Below are positions 1 to 7,903 of a stretch of 43,671 nucleotides of DNA, piece by piece (position 1 is the stretch's first letter; each line of letters begins with the position of its first letter). The translations under genes and the position numbers were made by a program. Origin of the DNA: Verrucomicrobiaceae bacterium (GTDB taxonomy: Bacteria > Verrucomicrobiota > Verrucomicrobiia > Verrucomicrobiales > Verrucomicrobiaceae); assembly GCA_947440575.1 (NCBI GenBank), contig CANETF010000016.1, positions 1 through 43,671 of the forward strand, given 5' to 3'. The notes below the pieces were generated by a model, which was given only the letters and a program-made list of their open reading frames with translations, was not told the origin of the DNA and made no database searches.

Positions 1-198
1 AATCGAGCTTCAAATGTGGGGGACATTCCGGGGACGGGGTTGGGATTGGTGATTGTGAAACGGTGTGTTGAGTTTCATGGGGGCAGTATTTCGCTGGTTT
101 CTGCGGCGGGACAAGGAACGACGTTTACGGTTGTGTTGCCGGTTTTTGATTCGAATGCAGATGACCTGGCGAGTCTGACCTTGGGCGAGCATATCTGA
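1..198 (+). CDS. Sensor histidine kinase, C-terminal end (partial)
   Basis: The reading frame is open from the first base and stops at 196-198, so only about 65 C-terminal residues are present. They contain a G-T-G-L-G-L motif (the G2 box of the HATPase_c ATP-binding lid) followed by I-V-K-R, a helix, and the closing G-x-G-T-x-F-x-V-x-L-P strand typical of histidine kinases. The residues just before the G2 box (R-A-S-N-V-G-D) also fit the family, so the frame continues upstream of the window. The role would be ATP binding for histidine autophosphorylation in a two-component system. The sensory input and the partner regulator are not visible. Confidence 0.85.
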   Translation, partial: NRASNVGDIPGTGLGLVIVKRCVEFHGGSISLVSAAGQGTTFTVVLPVFDSNADDLASLTLGEHI

Positions 199-257
199 AT
201 CGATGCTCAACCGATCCTGGGCCTGAACGCTTGAGTGCGGGTTTGTGGAATCGATCA

Positions 258-273
258 GACTAGGTCTTTAGTC
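258..273. repeat. Small palindromic unit (CTTTAGTCG type)
   Basis: GACTA and TAGTC arms enclose a 6-base loop. The right half, CTTTAGTCG, recurs in the palindromic unit at 3320-3350, and a related CTTTAG appears in the reverse complement of the palindrome at 566-593. This suggests one family of small palindromic units around the exported-protein gene. They could be terminator-like hairpins, protein-binding dyads or a dispersed repeat; a genome-wide count is needed to choose. Confidence 0.35.
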
Positions 274-565
274 GGATTGTCGGTGTAGCGATGGGGTGGC
301 AGTATCGGGGTGTCGCTGGATCTTTGAGCTGATGCTGAGGTCGGCGGCGTCCATTTTTGACCCGAACGCATCCGATGAATCTTTCCGTACTCTCCCGTGA
401 CGAACTGCAGGCCAGGGGCTGGAGTGGAAAGGGGATCAGGAAGTGTGTTGAGAATCCGAAGGAGGTCTGCCATCCACGAACAGGATGTTGCAGTTGCCCT
501 TATGTTTCCGGTGAAAAAAGGCGATCAGCTTTGGCGGACAGTGAGGGAGAACTTGGGGGGCGTCT

Positions 566-593
566 CCGCCTAAAGTCCTAGGACTATAGGCGG
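566..593. repeat. 28-base near-perfect palindrome
   Basis: The arms CCGCCTA and TAGGCGG surround an inner 12-base perfect palindrome AGTCCTAGGACT, with a single A-A mismatch between the two blocks. It lies about 60 bases before the start codon of the exported repeat protein at 656. It has no T tract, so it is not a standard intrinsic terminator. An operator-like dyad or a REP-like unit is possible. Confidence 0.55.
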
Positions 594-655
594 ATTGGTT
601 GGGAGAGAATGATGGGGGAGAGTCAGCATGTGCGGAGCAGGTTCCGCTATTGCTT

Positions 656-3289
656 ATGAAACGACATCTTCTCGGGCTTGCGTTGGGTTTGTATTGGATT
701 CAGACGGGGGCTATCCATGCCATGGTGGGCTTGCCGTCAGAGTTGGTGTTTCCGTCGGGAACCGCGTCAGTTTCGGGTAGCAAACAAGCGGTCGCAGTGA
801 CTGAAAGCTACATTGTGGTTGGAGTGCCGAGTGCGACCTACGGTGGGACTACGGCGGCGGGAGAGGTGCAGGTGTTTAGTGCGGTGACGGGCAAGTATCT
901 GCGCCGATTGCGTTCACCGAAGCCAATGGTGAGTGGGGCATTTGGTGGATTGGTGGCGGTGAATGGGAGTCGGGTTTTCATTGTGGAGGCGGCGAGTCGT
1001 GTCCATGCGTATGAGTTGGCGACCGGGGCGAGGGTGTGGTCACAGGCTTTTGATCAGGGGCAGTCGATTAACTCAGGGAGTATTGGAAGCCTTGCGGTGG
1101 ATGGGGACACTCTTTTGGTGGGAATGCCGACCGGATGGGTGGCGGAGAATCCGGTGTTCGATCAATTTGCGTTTCAAGGAATCATCAGATGCATGTCATG
1201 TGTGGACGGACAAACGAGAACGTTTTTCAATCCGGTGATTGGCCAAGAGTTCTGTGGTTATGGCACTGTGATGGGGCTTTTAGGGGCGCAGTTCGTGGTG
1301 GGATCGCCGAACAGAGACGTTGGGGGGAAGATGAATTGTGGGATGGTAACGTTTTCGAGGATGGTTCCGGGTGGTGCGGTGAGCACGGATGTGGTTCCTG
1401 CGGATGTGGCGGATGGAGATGAATATGGCAGCGCGGTCGCCATCTCCAGCGACTTCATTTTTGTGGGATCGCCGAAAGCGGACACCAACGGCAGGAGCGA
1501 CGTGGGATGTGTTTATGTTTACGACGCAAAGAGTTACCAACTGATCAAGAGGATCGAGGCGCCTTGGATTCTTGCGAATGGATGTCGCTTTGGGAACGTG
1601 CTGTCGGTGTCGAACAGTCGGTTGGTGATCGGAGCCTTGGGTTCGGTTTGGCTGTATGACGCGCGGCTGGGTAGCATGGAGGAGTTGCTGAATACGGCAC
1701 CGGGTAAGACGAATGTTTTGGGGAGCGCTGTGAGTGTCTGGGGGGCAACGATGGTGGCTAATGATCGGCAAGCGATTGGTGGATCGGCTGCGGTGGGTCG
1801 TGTGCATCGGGTGACCGGGTTGGCGAGAGGGTGGAGTGCCGGGTGGGTTTTGGCTTCGACCAAGACGGCGGCCTCCGGGTTGAGTGGTCCGGTGTTCTCG
1901 GGGTTTGGTGAGGCGGCGGTGTCGGTCAATGGAAAGGCGATGCATACGGCGACGATCAGTGGGAGTGGCGTCACGACGAGTAACAATGCGGGGGTTTGGT
2001 CCAATGGCGCAGGGGCGATGGATTTGGTGATTCGAGAGGGGGATCTGGATTCGGGGAAGAAACTGCAAGCGCCGAGCAAGGTGCTTTTTTCCCAGACGAC
2101 GACAGGGCTTTTTCAGGCGAGGTATGTGGGGAAGACGGCGGTGAACGTATTTGTGGATACGGGAAGCGTGGTCTATCGAAGTCTAGGGGAGGGTGACCTC
2201 GTTGCCGGCAATGGAACGACGGAAGCAATCTCTCGGTTGTTTGAGGTGTTGGCGTGTCCGACGGCGCAGGGGATCGCGCTTTTGAATATGAGTTACAAGG
2301 TGGGCGTTGGAGGTGTGACGGCTGGGAATGACTCGCGGATTGCGAGGCGGACAGCGAGTCTGGTGGATGAAGTGAGGGAATCGATTGCTAGTCCGGAGAT
2401 GGGGCTGATGTATGGGCAGATCACGCCGCGAACGGCGGTGGGTCCATCGCAGTTGGTGTTTTCCGCTGCTTTGCAAGGTGCGCCGACGGTGAGCAATGGA
2501 GGTTTGTTTGCGAAGAGCTTGGGGATGAGCAACAGCCGAACGGTGGCGAGAAAGGGTGCTTTGGCGCATGGAGCCGGAACGGGCCAATTCGGAACGTTTG
2601 TGAGTGAAAGCGTTGGTGCGGGCACGGTGGTGTTTCGGGCGACCTTGACCGGGGGGGCGAGCGGGGTGAGTTCGGGTATTTGGAAGCAACAACCGATTGC
2701 CGGGGGATCGGGCTACTCCACCACAGCGGTAGCGGTGCGGCTTGATGCGGCGCATGGTCTGTCGGCGGGAGTTAAATACAGTCGCTTTTTGAGTGCGTTT
2801 GTGACGGACTCGGATGTTTGTGTTTTCACGGCTCAAGTTGCTGGGCCAGGGGTCACGTCTGCCAATGATGTCGGGGTTTGGAGAAGTGCGGGAGGAACGA
2901 CTACGCTGCTGTTCCGTGAGGGAGATTTTGTTGTGGGTGGTGGGGCGGCCCGTATTGGATCGATTCAGCGATTGGATGTGGGTGGTTCAGGGGACTATGC
3001 GGTGCTGGTTTCGTTGGTGGGTTGCGGGTCGAGTCAAAATCAGGCGTTGCTGAGAGGTTATTTGAATCATGCGAATGCGAGTTTGTGGAGGCCAGAGGTA
3101 GCGGTGCGCAAGGGTGAGTTGATTGAAAGGCCGGTGCCAATGCCGATTTTGAGCTTGAGCATGGGCAAGAATCACTTGGATGCGTCGGGCTCGGGGTCGA
3201 AGGGGCTTGCCAAGCAAGTTTGCGGATCGGGCGTGGTGTTTACGGCGAGGTTTTCGGACAAGGTGGATTTGCTTTTTGGGAAGCCGTGA
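656..3289 (+). CDS. Exported FG-GAP-like beta-propeller / repeat protein
   Basis: A protein of 877 residues with a signal peptide (M-K-R, hydrophobic core, A-x-A-like site near residue 22). I chose the ATG at 656 over an upstream in-frame codon at 599 because the signal peptide begins there. The first half resembles FG-GAP or PQQ-like propeller blades: around residues 253-290 is D-G-D-E-Y-G-S-A-V-A followed by F-V-G-S-P and V-Y-V-Y. The second half repeats a different module at least four times, with N-x-x-G-V-W and a later R-E-G-D motif (for example from about residues 439 and 732), as in large exported proteins of Verrucomicrobiota and Planctomycetota. No enzyme motif or C-terminal sorting signal is evident. 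It stands alone on its strand between palindromic elements. The function is unknown; a secreted or surface structural role is inference. Confidence 0.75.
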   Translation: MKRHLLGLALGLYWIQTGAIHAMVGLPSELVFPSGTASVSGSKQAVAVTESYIVVGVPSATYGGTTAAGEVQVFSAVTGKYLRRLRSPKPMVSGAFGGLVAVNGSRVFIVEAASRVHAYELATGARVWSQAFDQGQSINSGSIGSLAVDGDTLLVGMPTGWVAENPVFDQFAFQGIIRCMSCVDGQTRTFFNPVIGQEFCGYGTVMGLLGAQFVVGSPNRDVGGKMNCGMVTFSRMVPGGAVSTDVVPADVADGDEYGSAVAISSDFIFVGSPKADTNGRSDVGCVYVYDAKSYQLIKRIEAPWILANGCRFGNVLSVSNSRLVIGALGSVWLYDARLGSMEELLNTAPGKTNVLGSAVSVWGATMVANDRQAIGGSAAVGRVHRVTGLARGWSAGWVLASTKTAASGLSGPVFSGFGEAAVSVNGKAMHTATISGSGVTTSNNAGVWSNGAGAMDLVIREGDLDSGKKLQAPSKVLFSQTTTGLFQARYVGKTAVNVFVDTGSVVYRSLGEGDLVAGNGTTEAISRLFEVLACPTAQGIALLNMSYKVGVGGVTAGNDSRIARRTASLVDEVRESIASPEMGLMYGQITPRTAVGPSQLVFSAALQGAPTVSNGGLFAKSLGMSNSRTVARKGALAHGAGTGQFGTFVSESVGAGTVVFRATLTGGASGVSSGIWKQQPIAGGSGYSTTAVAVRLDAAHGLSAGVKYSRFLSAFVTDSDVCVFTAQVAGPGVTSANDVGVWRSAGGTTTLLFREGDFVVGGGAARIGSIQRLDVGGSGDYAVLVSLVGCGSSQNQALLRGYLNHANASLWRPEVAVRKGELIERPVPMPILSLSMGKNHLDASGSGSKGLAKQVCGSGVVFTARFSDKVDLLFGKP

Positions 3290-3319
3290 CGCCGCTGATG
3301 CGTCCTGTTTGGAGTTATC

Positions 3320-3350
3320 CGACTTTAGTCGTAGGACCATGGTCCGATGG
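3320..3350. repeat. Double palindromic unit downstream of the exported protein
   Basis: Two palindromes lie in tandem in the 96-base gap between the exported repeat protein and the DUF4412 gene: CGACTTTAGTCG at 3320-3331 and GGACCATGGTCC at 3334-3345. The CTTTAGTCG core is shared with the unit at 258-273. No T tract follows, so a classical terminator is unlikely. Confidence 0.45.
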
Positions 3351-3385
3351 TCGAATGGAGCGGATGGACGAAACTGAGGGCCTCT

Positions 3386-4009
3386 ATGAAAACACTTCTC
3401 TCTTTGAGTCTCGCGATTGTTTTGACGGGTTCTGCCGTGGCGGATGTCACGTTGGTGCAGCATACCTTTGTCGGTGCCGCCAAGACGCCGATGATTACGA
3501 CCATGTGCATTAAGGGCGGCAAGATTCGATCTGACAATGACACCACTTCATCGGTAGTGATGGATACGGCGAGCGGTGAGATGATCACGCTGGTGCATGA
3601 GCAAAAGATGATCATCAGGACGAACACGAAGGAGCTGGCCGCGTTGGCTCCGTCGCCGGGGGCGGACAAAGCGGGTGGGGGGACGAAGGTCACGGCGACG
3701 GGCAAGAAGGAGATGGTGGACGGTTACAACTGTGAGCTGTATCTGAGTGAGAACATGGGGATGGTGGTGAAGATGTGGCTGACGGAGAATTATCCGGGTT
3801 ACCAGAAACTGAAGGAGGAGCTGAAAGTGATTTCGAAAATGGCGGCGGCGAATGCCCCAGAGCAGGCGCCGTTGCCGGGGATTGCGATCAAGACCGAGTA
3901 TGAACAGCAGGGGCTGAAGTTTGAGACGCGGTTGGTGAGTTTGAAAGAAGGGACGGTGGACGAGGCCAAGTTCGCGATTCCTGGGGGTTACAAGGCGCCG
4001 GGCGAGTGA
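3386..4009 (+). CDS. DUF4412-type exported protein
   Basis: A protein of 207 residues starting at the ATG at 3386, where a signal peptide begins (M-K-T-L-L-S, cleavage after A-V-A near residue 20). The mature part has the pattern of DUF4412 proteins: a basic K-G-G-K-I-R-S-D segment, V-M-D-T-A-S-G-E-M, then a stretch about a heavily used lysine-rich strand, and a later region resembling a small lipoprotein-carrier fold. Such proteins are periplasmic or outer-membrane-associated and have no known enzymatic activity. The 3' end overlaps the convergent DUF3592 gene by 22 bases. Confidence 0.75.
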   Translation: MKTLLSLSLAIVLTGSAVADVTLVQHTFVGAAKTPMITTMCIKGGKIRSDNDTTSSVVMDTASGEMITLVHEQKMIIRTNTKELAALAPSPGADKAGGGTKVTATGKKEMVDGYNCELYLSENMGMVVKMWLTENYPGYQKLKEELKVISKMAAANAPEQAPLPGIAIKTEYEQQGLKFETRLVSLKEGTVDEAKFAIPGGYKAPGE

Positions 4010-4536
4010 ACAGGGGAAGGGGATTTTCGGCGTATGGCGGCCCAGGCGATGCCGAGGCCGCCGACGACGAAGAGAAGCGGGAACCAGATGCTGTAGAGGG
4101 CGGCGCGGGTGCCGTGTTTGAGGATGGCGAAGGTGGGGTCGGCGGGGTTGACGTAGCAGACGGTTTGAAGGCCGATGGGATAAGTGGTGAGGGTGGCTTG
4201 GGCGCGTTCGTCGTGGGTGGTGGCGCCGTCGACGCGCTTGATGCGGGTGCCGGTGTATGGTTGTCCGTTGAATTGGTAGAGGTAACGGATGTCGATGCGA
4301 TGAGCGACGTTGGAGTTGGGGGAGGGGCGTTCGCTGCGGATGGTGCTGGTGGTGATGGTGCAGGGGGTTTCAGTCCAGGCGCGGGTTTCTTCGGCTCGGG
4401 TGTAGGCGCGCCAGAGCACCCAGGTGAAGGTCATGCCGGCGAGAGCGAGGAAGAGACCCATGGCGGCGAGCCACCAGCGGCCCGCCTGGCTGGCGGGCGG
4501 GCGTGATTGGCTTGGAGAGGAAGGAGGAGTTGGCAT
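3988..4536 (-). CDS. DUF3592 membrane protein
   Basis: A protein of 182 residues with a proline/serine-rich N-terminus, a membrane helix at about residues 20-42, an extracytoplasmic domain and a second helix at about 145-167. The middle domain has C-T-I-T, D-I-R-Y-L-Y-Q-F-N-G, Y-T-G-T-R and Y-P-I-G-x-x-x-x-C-Y-V-N-P-A-D-P. The last of these matches the conserved C-x-V-N-P-x-x-P end of DUF3592. The function of the family is unknown. The gene converges on the DUF4412 gene and diverges from recJ. Confidence 0.7.
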   Translation of the reverse strand: MPTPPSSPSQSRPPASQAGRWWLAAMGLFLALAGMTFTWVLWRAYTRAEETRAWTETPCTITTSTIRSERPSPNSNVAHRIDIRYLYQFNGQPYTGTRIKRVDGATTHDERAQATLTTYPIGLQTVCYVNPADPTFAILKHGTRAALYSIWFPLLFVVGGLGIAWAAIRRKSPSPVHSPGAL

Positions 4537-4565
4537 GAGAGTGGCTGGAGTGTCGCAGTGAATCT

Positions 4566-4594
4566 TTGACTACGATACGGCTCTGTTGCATACA
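4566..4594 (+). promoter_or_regulatory. Possible recJ promoter
   Basis: TTGACT at 4566-4571 (five of six to the -35 consensus) is followed after 17 bases by CATACA at 4589-4594 (weak -10). Transcription would begin near 4601, which agrees with translation starting at the ATG at 4625 rather than the upstream TTG at 4586. Confidence 0.3.
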
Positions 4595-4624
4595 GAGGGG
4601 ACTTTCATTTGTCCACATTCGATC

Positions 4625-6340
4625 ATGCTGCCTACCGACATCCCGATTGCTCCTCACCCACCGCGCTGGCAAGTGCGGGGTGAGGCGGGGGAGCAGGCGG
4701 CGCGTTTGAGGCAAACGGGGCTGCCGCGGATGATCGCTGAGCTGCTGGCGATGAGAGGGGTGGAGCCGGAGGGGGTGAGGGACTTTTTGGTGCCGAGATT
4801 GAGTGCCTTAGGGGATCCCTTTGAGTTGCCTGAGATGCGAGCTTTAGTGGAGCGTTTGTTGAAGGCGGTGGACGGCAACGAGAGGGTGGTGCTGTACGGG
4901 GACTACGACGTGGATGGGGTGACGTCGATGAGTTTGCTGCATTTGACGTTGAAGGCTTATGGGCTGGTGAGTCATCCATTCATGCCGCATCGATTGGCGG
5001 AGGGGTATGGCTTGAGCTTGGACGGTTTGGCGCATGCGTTTGAGGATTTTGGGAAGCCGGACTTGGTGGTGGCGATGGACTGTGGCACGACCTCGCTGGC
5101 AGAGGTGGCGTGGCTGAAGGAGCAGGGGGTGGATTGTGTGATCATCGATCACCATCAGCTGTCTCCGGATGGAAAGCCGGATTGCTTGGCGTTGGTGAAT
5201 CCGCAGTTGGGGGATGGGTATCACTACTTTTGCACGGTGGGGTTAGCCTTTAAGGTGGCGCATGCGATGCTGAAGACGCGGATGGTGCCGGGGTTTGATT
5301 TGAAGACGTGCCTGGATCTGGTGGCGCTGGGGACCGTGGCGGATTTGGTGCCGTTGGTGGGGGAGAATCGGTTGCTGGTTCGGCGCGGTTTGGAGGCACT
5401 GGCGGAGACGCCTCGGGTGGGGTTGTGCGCGTTGAAACAGATTGCGGGGGTGGATGGATTTGTGCAGACGCATCATGTGGGGTATCGGCTGAGTCCGAGG
5501 TTGAATGCGGCGGGGCGGTTGGACACGGCGTTTACGGCTTTGAATTTGTTGCTGTCTGAGGATCGTGATGAGGCGATGATGTTTGCGGAGTTGTTGGACG
5601 GGCATAACAAGGATCGGCAAGGGGTGGAGTTGAAGGTTTTTGAGGAGGCGGTGGCGGCGTTGGGGGATTTGCGGGAAGTGGAGAAGCGGGCGGCGATTGT
5701 GATTGGGTCGCGGGCTTGGCATCCGGGGGTGATTGGGATTGTGGCATCGCGCATTTCGCGGATGTTTCATCGGCCGACGATTTTGGTAGCGATTGATGAG
5801 TCGGGGATGGGGAAGGGGAGTGGTCGGAGTGTGCCGGGGTTTTCACTGGTGGAGGCGATCGGGGAGTGTCGAGAGTATTTGGTGCGAGGGGGAGGGCATG
5901 CGATGGCGGCGGGGATTTCTTTGGAGGAGGAGAAGTTGGAGGTATTTCGAGAAGCGTTTGAGGCGTCGGCACGTAGGGCGTTTGAGGGGGAGATGGTGAG
6001 GCCGGTGCTGGACATTGATTTGGAGTTGGAGTTCCGGGATTTGACGGCGGAGTTTTATGAGCATTACCGGTTGATGGAACCGTTTGGGCAGCAGAATTCG
6101 GAGCCGGTGTTTTTGGTGCGTGGCGTGATGCCGAAGTTGCCGGCGAGGGTGATGAAGGAGAAGCACTTGCGGCTGCAGTTGAGGCAGAACGGGGCGGAGC
6201 AGTCGGCGACGTGGTTCAATGCGCCGATTGGGAATCTACCGAAGGCCCCTTGGGATGTGGTGATGCGGATTCAGCGGAACTGGTTCCGAGGAGAGGAGCG
6301 CTGGCAGATGACGCTGGATGCGGTGCGGTCAGCGGAGTGA
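4625..6340 (+). CDS. recJ: Single-stranded-DNA-specific exonuclease RecJ
   Basis: A protein of 571 residues, the normal size for RecJ, a 5'-to-3' exonuclease on single-stranded DNA used in recombination and mismatch or excision repair. All landmarks are present: G-D-Y-D-V-D-G (aspartates at about 93-98), D-C-G-T-T-S, the D-H-H signature at about 175-177, L-G-T-V-A-D-L-V-P-L, the R-L-N-A-A-G-R segment, and the DHHA1 motif R-G-G-G-H-A-M-A-A-G with its His near 425, followed by the OB-fold end. An in-frame TTG at 4586 would add 13 residues; the ATG at 4625 is preferred. The 3' end overlaps the convergent PEP-CTERM gene by 12 bases. Confidence 0.95.
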   Translation: MLPTDIPIAPHPPRWQVRGEAGEQAARLRQTGLPRMIAELLAMRGVEPEGVRDFLVPRLSALGDPFELPEMRALVERLLKAVDGNERVVLYGDYDVDGVTSMSLLHLTLKAYGLVSHPFMPHRLAEGYGLSLDGLAHAFEDFGKPDLVVAMDCGTTSLAEVAWLKEQGVDCVIIDHHQLSPDGKPDCLALVNPQLGDGYHYFCTVGLAFKVAHAMLKTRMVPGFDLKTCLDLVALGTVADLVPLVGENRLLVRRGLEALAETPRVGLCALKQIAGVDGFVQTHHVGYRLSPRLNAAGRLDTAFTALNLLLSEDRDEAMMFAELLDGHNKDRQGVELKVFEEAVAALGDLREVEKRAAIVIGSRAWHPGVIGIVASRISRMFHRPTILVAIDESGMGKGSGRSVPGFSLVEAIGECREYLVRGGGHAMAAGISLEEEKLEVFREAFEASARRAFEGEMVRPVLDIDLELEFRDLTAEFYEHYRLMEPFGQQNSEPVFLVRGVMPKLPARVMKEKHLRLQLRQNGAEQSATWFNAPIGNLPKAPWDVVMRIQRNWFRGEERWQMTLDAVRSAE

Positions 6341-7042
6341 GGCTGGGCGAGGGCGTTTGCGTCGGAGAAGAGAGAGGCAGGTGCCGAGGAGGAGAAGGAG
6401 GGGGCGGGCGGGTTCGGGGGCGTGGCTGAGGCGGAACTGGATGGCTTGGCCACTGAAGGAGCCGATGGTATCGTTGTGGGTGTAGGACCAGGAGGTGCTA
6501 TTGCCGCCGCCGTAGCTGAAGTTTTGGGTGGTGGAAGTGGGGGTGAGGTTTTGAACGGAGTTGGCGGTGGTGGTGATGCCGGGTTGCCAGCCGGTGAGTT
6601 TGGAGGGAGTGAGGGAGCCTGCGCCGGTGAATGAGGTGACTTCACCGGAGTTGAAGGTTTGATTTTGAGCGGTCCAGAGGCCTTGGACAGCCTGGGAAAA
6701 GGTGAAGGTCCAGGTGGTGGGGCCTCGGGAGACGGCGGGGTTCGGTTGCACGGAACTGCTCCATGCGCGGGCTTGGGAGGTGGGCAGGTTGGAGGAGGTG
6801 GTGACGGTGACTTTGATGCCGGCGAGGCTGGGGTCGATGACGGCGAGGTCAACGTTTTGGGCGACGATGCCGAAACCGACCAGATCGGAGTCGTAGGCGG
6901 TGATGCCGATACCAGGGAGGGTGAGGAGGTGCTCGGTGGCGTGGGAGGTGGGGCTCAGGGTGAGGATGAAGGTGCAGATGAGCAACAACCGGCGGTGGAC
7001 CGAGAGGAAAAGGGATGGGGAACTGGAGACGAAAGGAGGCAA
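6329..7042 (-). CDS. PEP-CTERM sorting-domain protein
   Basis: About 237 residues with a signal peptide (basic residues then a hydrophobic core, cleavage near S-H-A at about 35). The C-terminus has the PEP-CTERM layout: A-P-E-P-A, a hydrophobic helix, then an R-R-K-R-P-R-rich tail. These signals direct a protein to exosortase processing and surface or exopolysaccharide delivery. The body is rich in Ser, Thr and Asn with no known domain. The first available start is a TTG at 7042, and the true start is uncertain. It diverges from another PEP-CTERM gene at 7223. Confidence 0.7.
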   Translation of the reverse strand: MPPFVSSSPSLFLSVHRRLLLICTFILTLSPTSHATEHLLTLPGIGITAYDSDLVGFGIVAQNVDLAVIDPSLAGIKVTVTTSSNLPTSQARAWSSSVQPNPAVSRGPTTWTFTFSQAVQGLWTAQNQTFNSGEVTSFTGAGSLTPSKLTGWQPGITTTANSVQNLTPTSTTQNFSYGGGNSTSWSYTHNDTIGSFSGQAIQFRLSHAPEPARPLLLLLGTCLSLLRRKRPRPASLR

Positions 7043-7156
7043 AAGTTTTTAGTCTTTCTATATGGAAATTCAATATAGATGTAAAAAATGTAAATTTCAA
7101 GTGTGAATAAGGTAAGCTACAGCAAATAAATGATAAAAATTAATTGATACAGCCTG

Positions 7157-7184
7157 TTTATATTTTATCTTTTGAGAATATAAT
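7157..7184 (+). promoter_or_regulatory. Candidate promoter of the plus-strand PEP-CTERM gene
   Basis: A perfect TATAAT at 7179-7184 is preceded by TTTATA at 7157-7162 with 16-base spacing, placing the transcript start near 7191, about 32 bases before the ATG at 7223. It lies in a strongly AT-rich 180-base divergent spacer (7043-7222) that contrasts with the G+C-rich surroundings and should also hold the minus-strand gene's promoter. Confidence 0.45.
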
Positions 7185-7222
7185 CAATTCCGAGATTTGT
7201 ATTTGATTGATCTGTCTACTGC

Positions 7223-7903
7223 ATGAAGTTTTTCCCTCGTTATCTCTTAAAATGGGTCCTTGGGTATGGGCTCATGAGTGGTCCGTTGCAGGCTGCGACT
7301 TTGCTTTGGAAGGCTGATCATCATGCGGGAGGGGTGGAGGTGGGGGCGCAGGTGAATTCGGGAACGAACTCGTGGTGGAATAGTTCCTCACCGATGACGC
7401 GGTTTGTGGGGGACGAGGGGCAGGTCTCGGTGGTGTTGGAGCCTGGGCATGAATTGAGCAATGCGGGTGGGATTGCTCTCGGGAGCGGGTTTCAGGGATC
7501 GGGAGTCTTTGAGTTTTTGGTGCGATCGGAGGAGGCGATCACGCTTGGGCTGGCGGCGAACCGGGGGGCGTTTGTTTTGGTTGGCACTTCGGAGGCGGCG
7601 GCCACCGTGCTTGTGCCTGGGATTGAGGCGGTGACTTACACTTGGCTAGCGTTCACGTGGGTGCCGAACCTGGTGGCTGGACCTCCTGGGCCGGGTCGAT
7701 TTTCGGCTTTGAGTGAAGCGGAGGCGGAAGAGGATCTGATGGTGACGGTGTTCTCGCTGGACAGTGATCTGTTTGTGGCGGGAGCGCGGTTCACGGCGTT
7801 TGCGGTGCCGGAACCTGGACGGGTGGTTTTGTTGGGAGTGGGACTAGTGAGTTTGGGGCTGAGGCGCAGGCGGTTTGGGTCAGGAGAGGCTGGGGGGAGG
7901 TAG
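7223..7903 (+). CDS. PEP-CTERM sorting-domain protein
   Basis: A protein of 226 residues. The signal peptide ends near L-Q-A-A at about residue 25, and the mature start (T-L-L-W-K-A-D-H) is typical of beta-sandwich surface proteins. The C-terminus has V-P-E-P-G-R, a short hydrophobic helix and an R-R-R-R-F tail, the PEP-CTERM exosortase signal. There is no catalytic motif. It is divergent from the PEP-CTERM gene at 6329-7042 and overlaps the convergent dctA by 24 bases. An exosortase gene is not present in this window. Confidence 0.75.
   Translation: MKFFPRYLLKWVLGYGLMSGPLQAATLLWKADHHAGGVEVGAQVNSGTNSWWNSSSPMTRFVGDEGQVSVVLEPGHELSNAGGIALGSGFQGSGVFEFLVRSEEAITLGLAANRGAFVLVGTSEAAATVLVPGIEAVTYTWLAFTWVPNLVAGPPGPGRFSALSEAEAEEDLMVTVFSLDSDLFVAGARFTAFAVPEPGRVVLLGVGLVSLGLRRRRFGSGEAGGR

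Larger units (their letters stand above)
199..655. other. Intergenic region with two short palindromes
   Basis: About 450 bases without a convincing gene. It holds a small hairpin at 258-273 (GACTA arms) and a 28-base near-perfect palindrome at 566-593, listed separately. A 74-codon open frame at 357-581 has no recognisable domain and no clear ribosome binding site and is not called. The promoter of the exported protein starting at 656 should lie here, but I see no clear -35/-10 pair. Confidence 0.5.

Noticed and set aside
357-581. A 74-codon plus-strand frame in the region after the histidine kinase
   Set aside because: No recognisable domain, no ribosome binding site, and its end runs into the 28-base palindrome; more likely chance.
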